Positions 62,748-64,000 of a stretch of DNA of 64,000 nucleotides are shown here, piece by piece. The translations under genes were made by a program, and so were the position numbers. Within the stretch, counting starts at the first letter, position 1. Each line of letters opens with the position of its first letter. Below the pieces are notes generated by a model. The model saw nothing but the letters and a program-made list of their open reading frames with translations, was not told where the DNA came from and made no database searches. The DNA comes from Paenibacillus sp. PCH8 (GTDB taxonomy: Bacteria; Bacillota; Bacilli; Paenibacillales; Paenibacillaceae): the NCBI RefSeq assembly GCF_002968835.1, contig NZ_PKQK01000001.1, forward strand, positions 1,612,001 through 1,676,000, given 5' to 3'.

Positions 62748-63746
62748 GTTGTGGTTTGTGCTGATCGCCGTTTTATTTGTTGGATTTTTCTTCCTCGAAG
62801 GTTTTGATTTTGGTGTGGGCATGTCCACTGGGATTATTGCCAAAACAGATCGTGAACGCCGGACGCTGATCAATTCAATTGGTCCGTTCTGGGACGGTAA
62901 CGAGGTGTGGCTGATTACGGCAGGCGGCGCGATGTTTGCTGCCTTCCCGCATTGGTATGCCACGATGTTCAGCGGTTTTTACCTGCCGCTTGTCGTCGTG
63001 CTGCTCGCCTTGATTGGTCGCGGGGTTGCCTTTGAATTCCGCAGTAAAATGAAACAACAGCGCTGGCGCAAAACATGGGATATCATCATTGTGGTATCCA
63101 GCGCACTTTTGCCGTTCCTGTTCGGCGTAGTCTTTGCCACGTTCATGAAGGGGCTGCCCATCGATGGGCAGATGCAGATGCGAGCAGGATTCCTCGATAT
63201 CGTCAATCCGTATACCGTAATCGGCGGTCTGAGCGTCACCCTGCTATGTCTCGTTCACGGGCTGCTGTTTGCTTCACTGCGGACGGTGGGCGATCTCAGA
63301 GAACGTGCATTGATTACAGCCCAAAAACTGATGCTACCGCTGGCTGCAATTCTCGCCGTGTACGCCATCATGACCTATTTTATGACCGATGTGTTCACCG
63401 TTCGCGGTTGGGCACTGTGGATTATGGTTGTACTCGGGGAGTATCGCTGGCACTCGCAGCCTACTTCGTTCGTCAGAAGCGTGAAGGCTGGGCCTTCGGC
63501 ATGACAGGGGCAGTTATTGCGATTGCCTTTGCCTCGGTATTTATCGGCTTGTTCCCAAGGGTTATGGTAAGTTCGTTTGGTTCGGCATTTGATCTGACTG
63601 TGTACAATGCCGCTTCCGGTGCATATTCATTGAAAGTGATGACCATCGTAGCTTGTACACTGCTGCCATTCGTGCTTGGTTATCAGTTCTGGAGTTATTA
63701 TATTTTCCGCAAACGTCTGAACGAGCACCACCACCTGGAGTACTGA
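62734..63746 (+). pseudogene. cydB: Cytochrome bd oxidase subunit II, apparent frameshift
   Basis: The TTG at 62734 is preceded by GGAGGT with seven-base spacing and gives MSLSELWFVLIAVLFVGFFF, the normal CydB opening with the LEGFDFGVGM motif. The frame is normal up to LWIMVVLG at about 63436, then shifts; the next frame continues GVSLALAAYFVRQKREGWAF to the stop at 63746. A fifth G in the GGGG at 63436-63439 would restore LGGVSLALAA and a full protein of about 337 residues. Since cydA and cydD flank it intact and the enzyme needs both subunits, an undercalled G run is the likelier cause. Confidence 0.85.
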
Positions 63747-63747
63747 T

Positions 63748-64000
63748 ATGGGACGGGGGCTGCTGAAGCTGCCGGGCATCCGGCCGGTACTGGCGCTGGC
63801 ATCAGCGCTGGTGCTACTCCAGGCGATGACGATCATTATGCAGGCCAAATGGCTGGCACAGGCCATCACGGCATTGTTTGAAGGTTCATCCATAACGGAG
63901 CAGTACCCTGTGCTGCTGCTGTTCCTGGCTGCTTTTGCCGCCCGCTACGCCATATCCTTCTGGTTGCAACTCCTGACTTCACGGTACGCGGAGAGAACAG
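63748..64000 (+). CDS. cydD: CydD-type ABC transporter, N-terminus only
   Basis: A 5' fragment of 84 codons that runs off the window. It starts at an ATG one base after the cydB stop, with CTGGAG eight bases upstream. PVLALASALVLLQAMTIIMQAKWLAQAI is the first membrane segment of CydD-type heterodimeric exporters, and LLFLAAFAARYAISFWLQLL the second. In Bacillus-type cydABCD operons this gene follows cydB and its product is needed for assembly of cytochrome bd. The ATPase domain lies outside the window. Confidence 0.8.
   Translation, partial: MGRGLLKLPGIRPVLALASALVLLQAMTIIMQAKWLAQAITALFEGSSITEQYPVLLLFLAAFAARYAISFWLQLLTSRYAERT

Noticed and set aside
1..64000. tRNA, rRNA, integrase or insertion sequence
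   Set aside because: No tRNA-like cloverleaf, rRNA segment, transposase or attachment-site duplication was recognised; the Rpn gene is the only mobile-element-related protein seen.

Overview
The window looks like chromosomal DNA of a Paenibacillus-type Firmicute. Most genes have strong AGGAGG-like ribosome binding sites, with TTG and GTG starts common. It holds a YesM/YesN-type two-component system beside a sugar ABC transporter, several MalFG-type sugar importers, cydABCD-type genes, and proteins that recall the DUF6385 family (named from memory). Base composition is mixed: most is near 50% GC, 7.4-11.3 kb is clearly AT-rich, and 55.3-56.4 kb is very GC-rich.

Layout. 1-7.2 kb: a manno-oligosaccharide locus. 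A LacI-type regulator (only its first codons are present), a GH130 phosphorylase and a cellobiose-2-epimerase-like gene lie on the minus strand. Diverging from them are a lipoprotein, two permeases and a second GH130 phosphorylase. 7.4-11 kb: an AT-rich minus-strand cassette of one small secreted protein, two membrane proteins and a MacB-type ATPase, resembling a bacteriocin/export system. 11.3-16.6 kb: a five-gene NikABCDE/Cnt-type metal(lophore) importer behind a Fur box. 16.9-25.8 kb: a quinone-reductase-like flavoprotein with its TetR regulator, a kinase-like protein and glycosyltransferase pair, an ABC-F protein behind a leader ORF and terminator, a nucleoside hydrolase, a heme-degrading-domain protein and lspA. 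25.8-32.1 kb: a decayed permease tail, then a YesMN system with a sugar ABC transporter. 32.4-46.3 kb: a MATE exporter, an AraC regulator, an OmpR/histidine kinase pair with a lipoprotein, trhO with a SufR-like regulator, an Rpn-type nuclease, a TetR/kinase pair and a TrpXYZ-like ABC transporter.

46.4-60.9 kb is the most unusual part. Two paralogous 'WWE'-ending proteins, a basic protein and a long Thr-rich repeat protein share a locus with three TPR-linked GT2 glycosyltransferases. Converging on these is a four-gene operon of GT2, GT4, methyltransferase and TPR protein. I infer a glycosylated surface or spore fibre system: the repeat protein supplies many Thr acceptors and the enzymes would decorate it. 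61-64 kb: cydA, cydB and the start of cydD, behind two phased Rex/Fnr-like operators.

Four genes (TrpY-like permease, first TPR-GT2, TPR protein of the minus operon, cydB) each appear to carry a one-base deletion of a G. Three of the four sit in G runs. This suggests either systematic homopolymer undercalling in the assembly or a cluster of real lesions, and should be settled before any gene is called dead.
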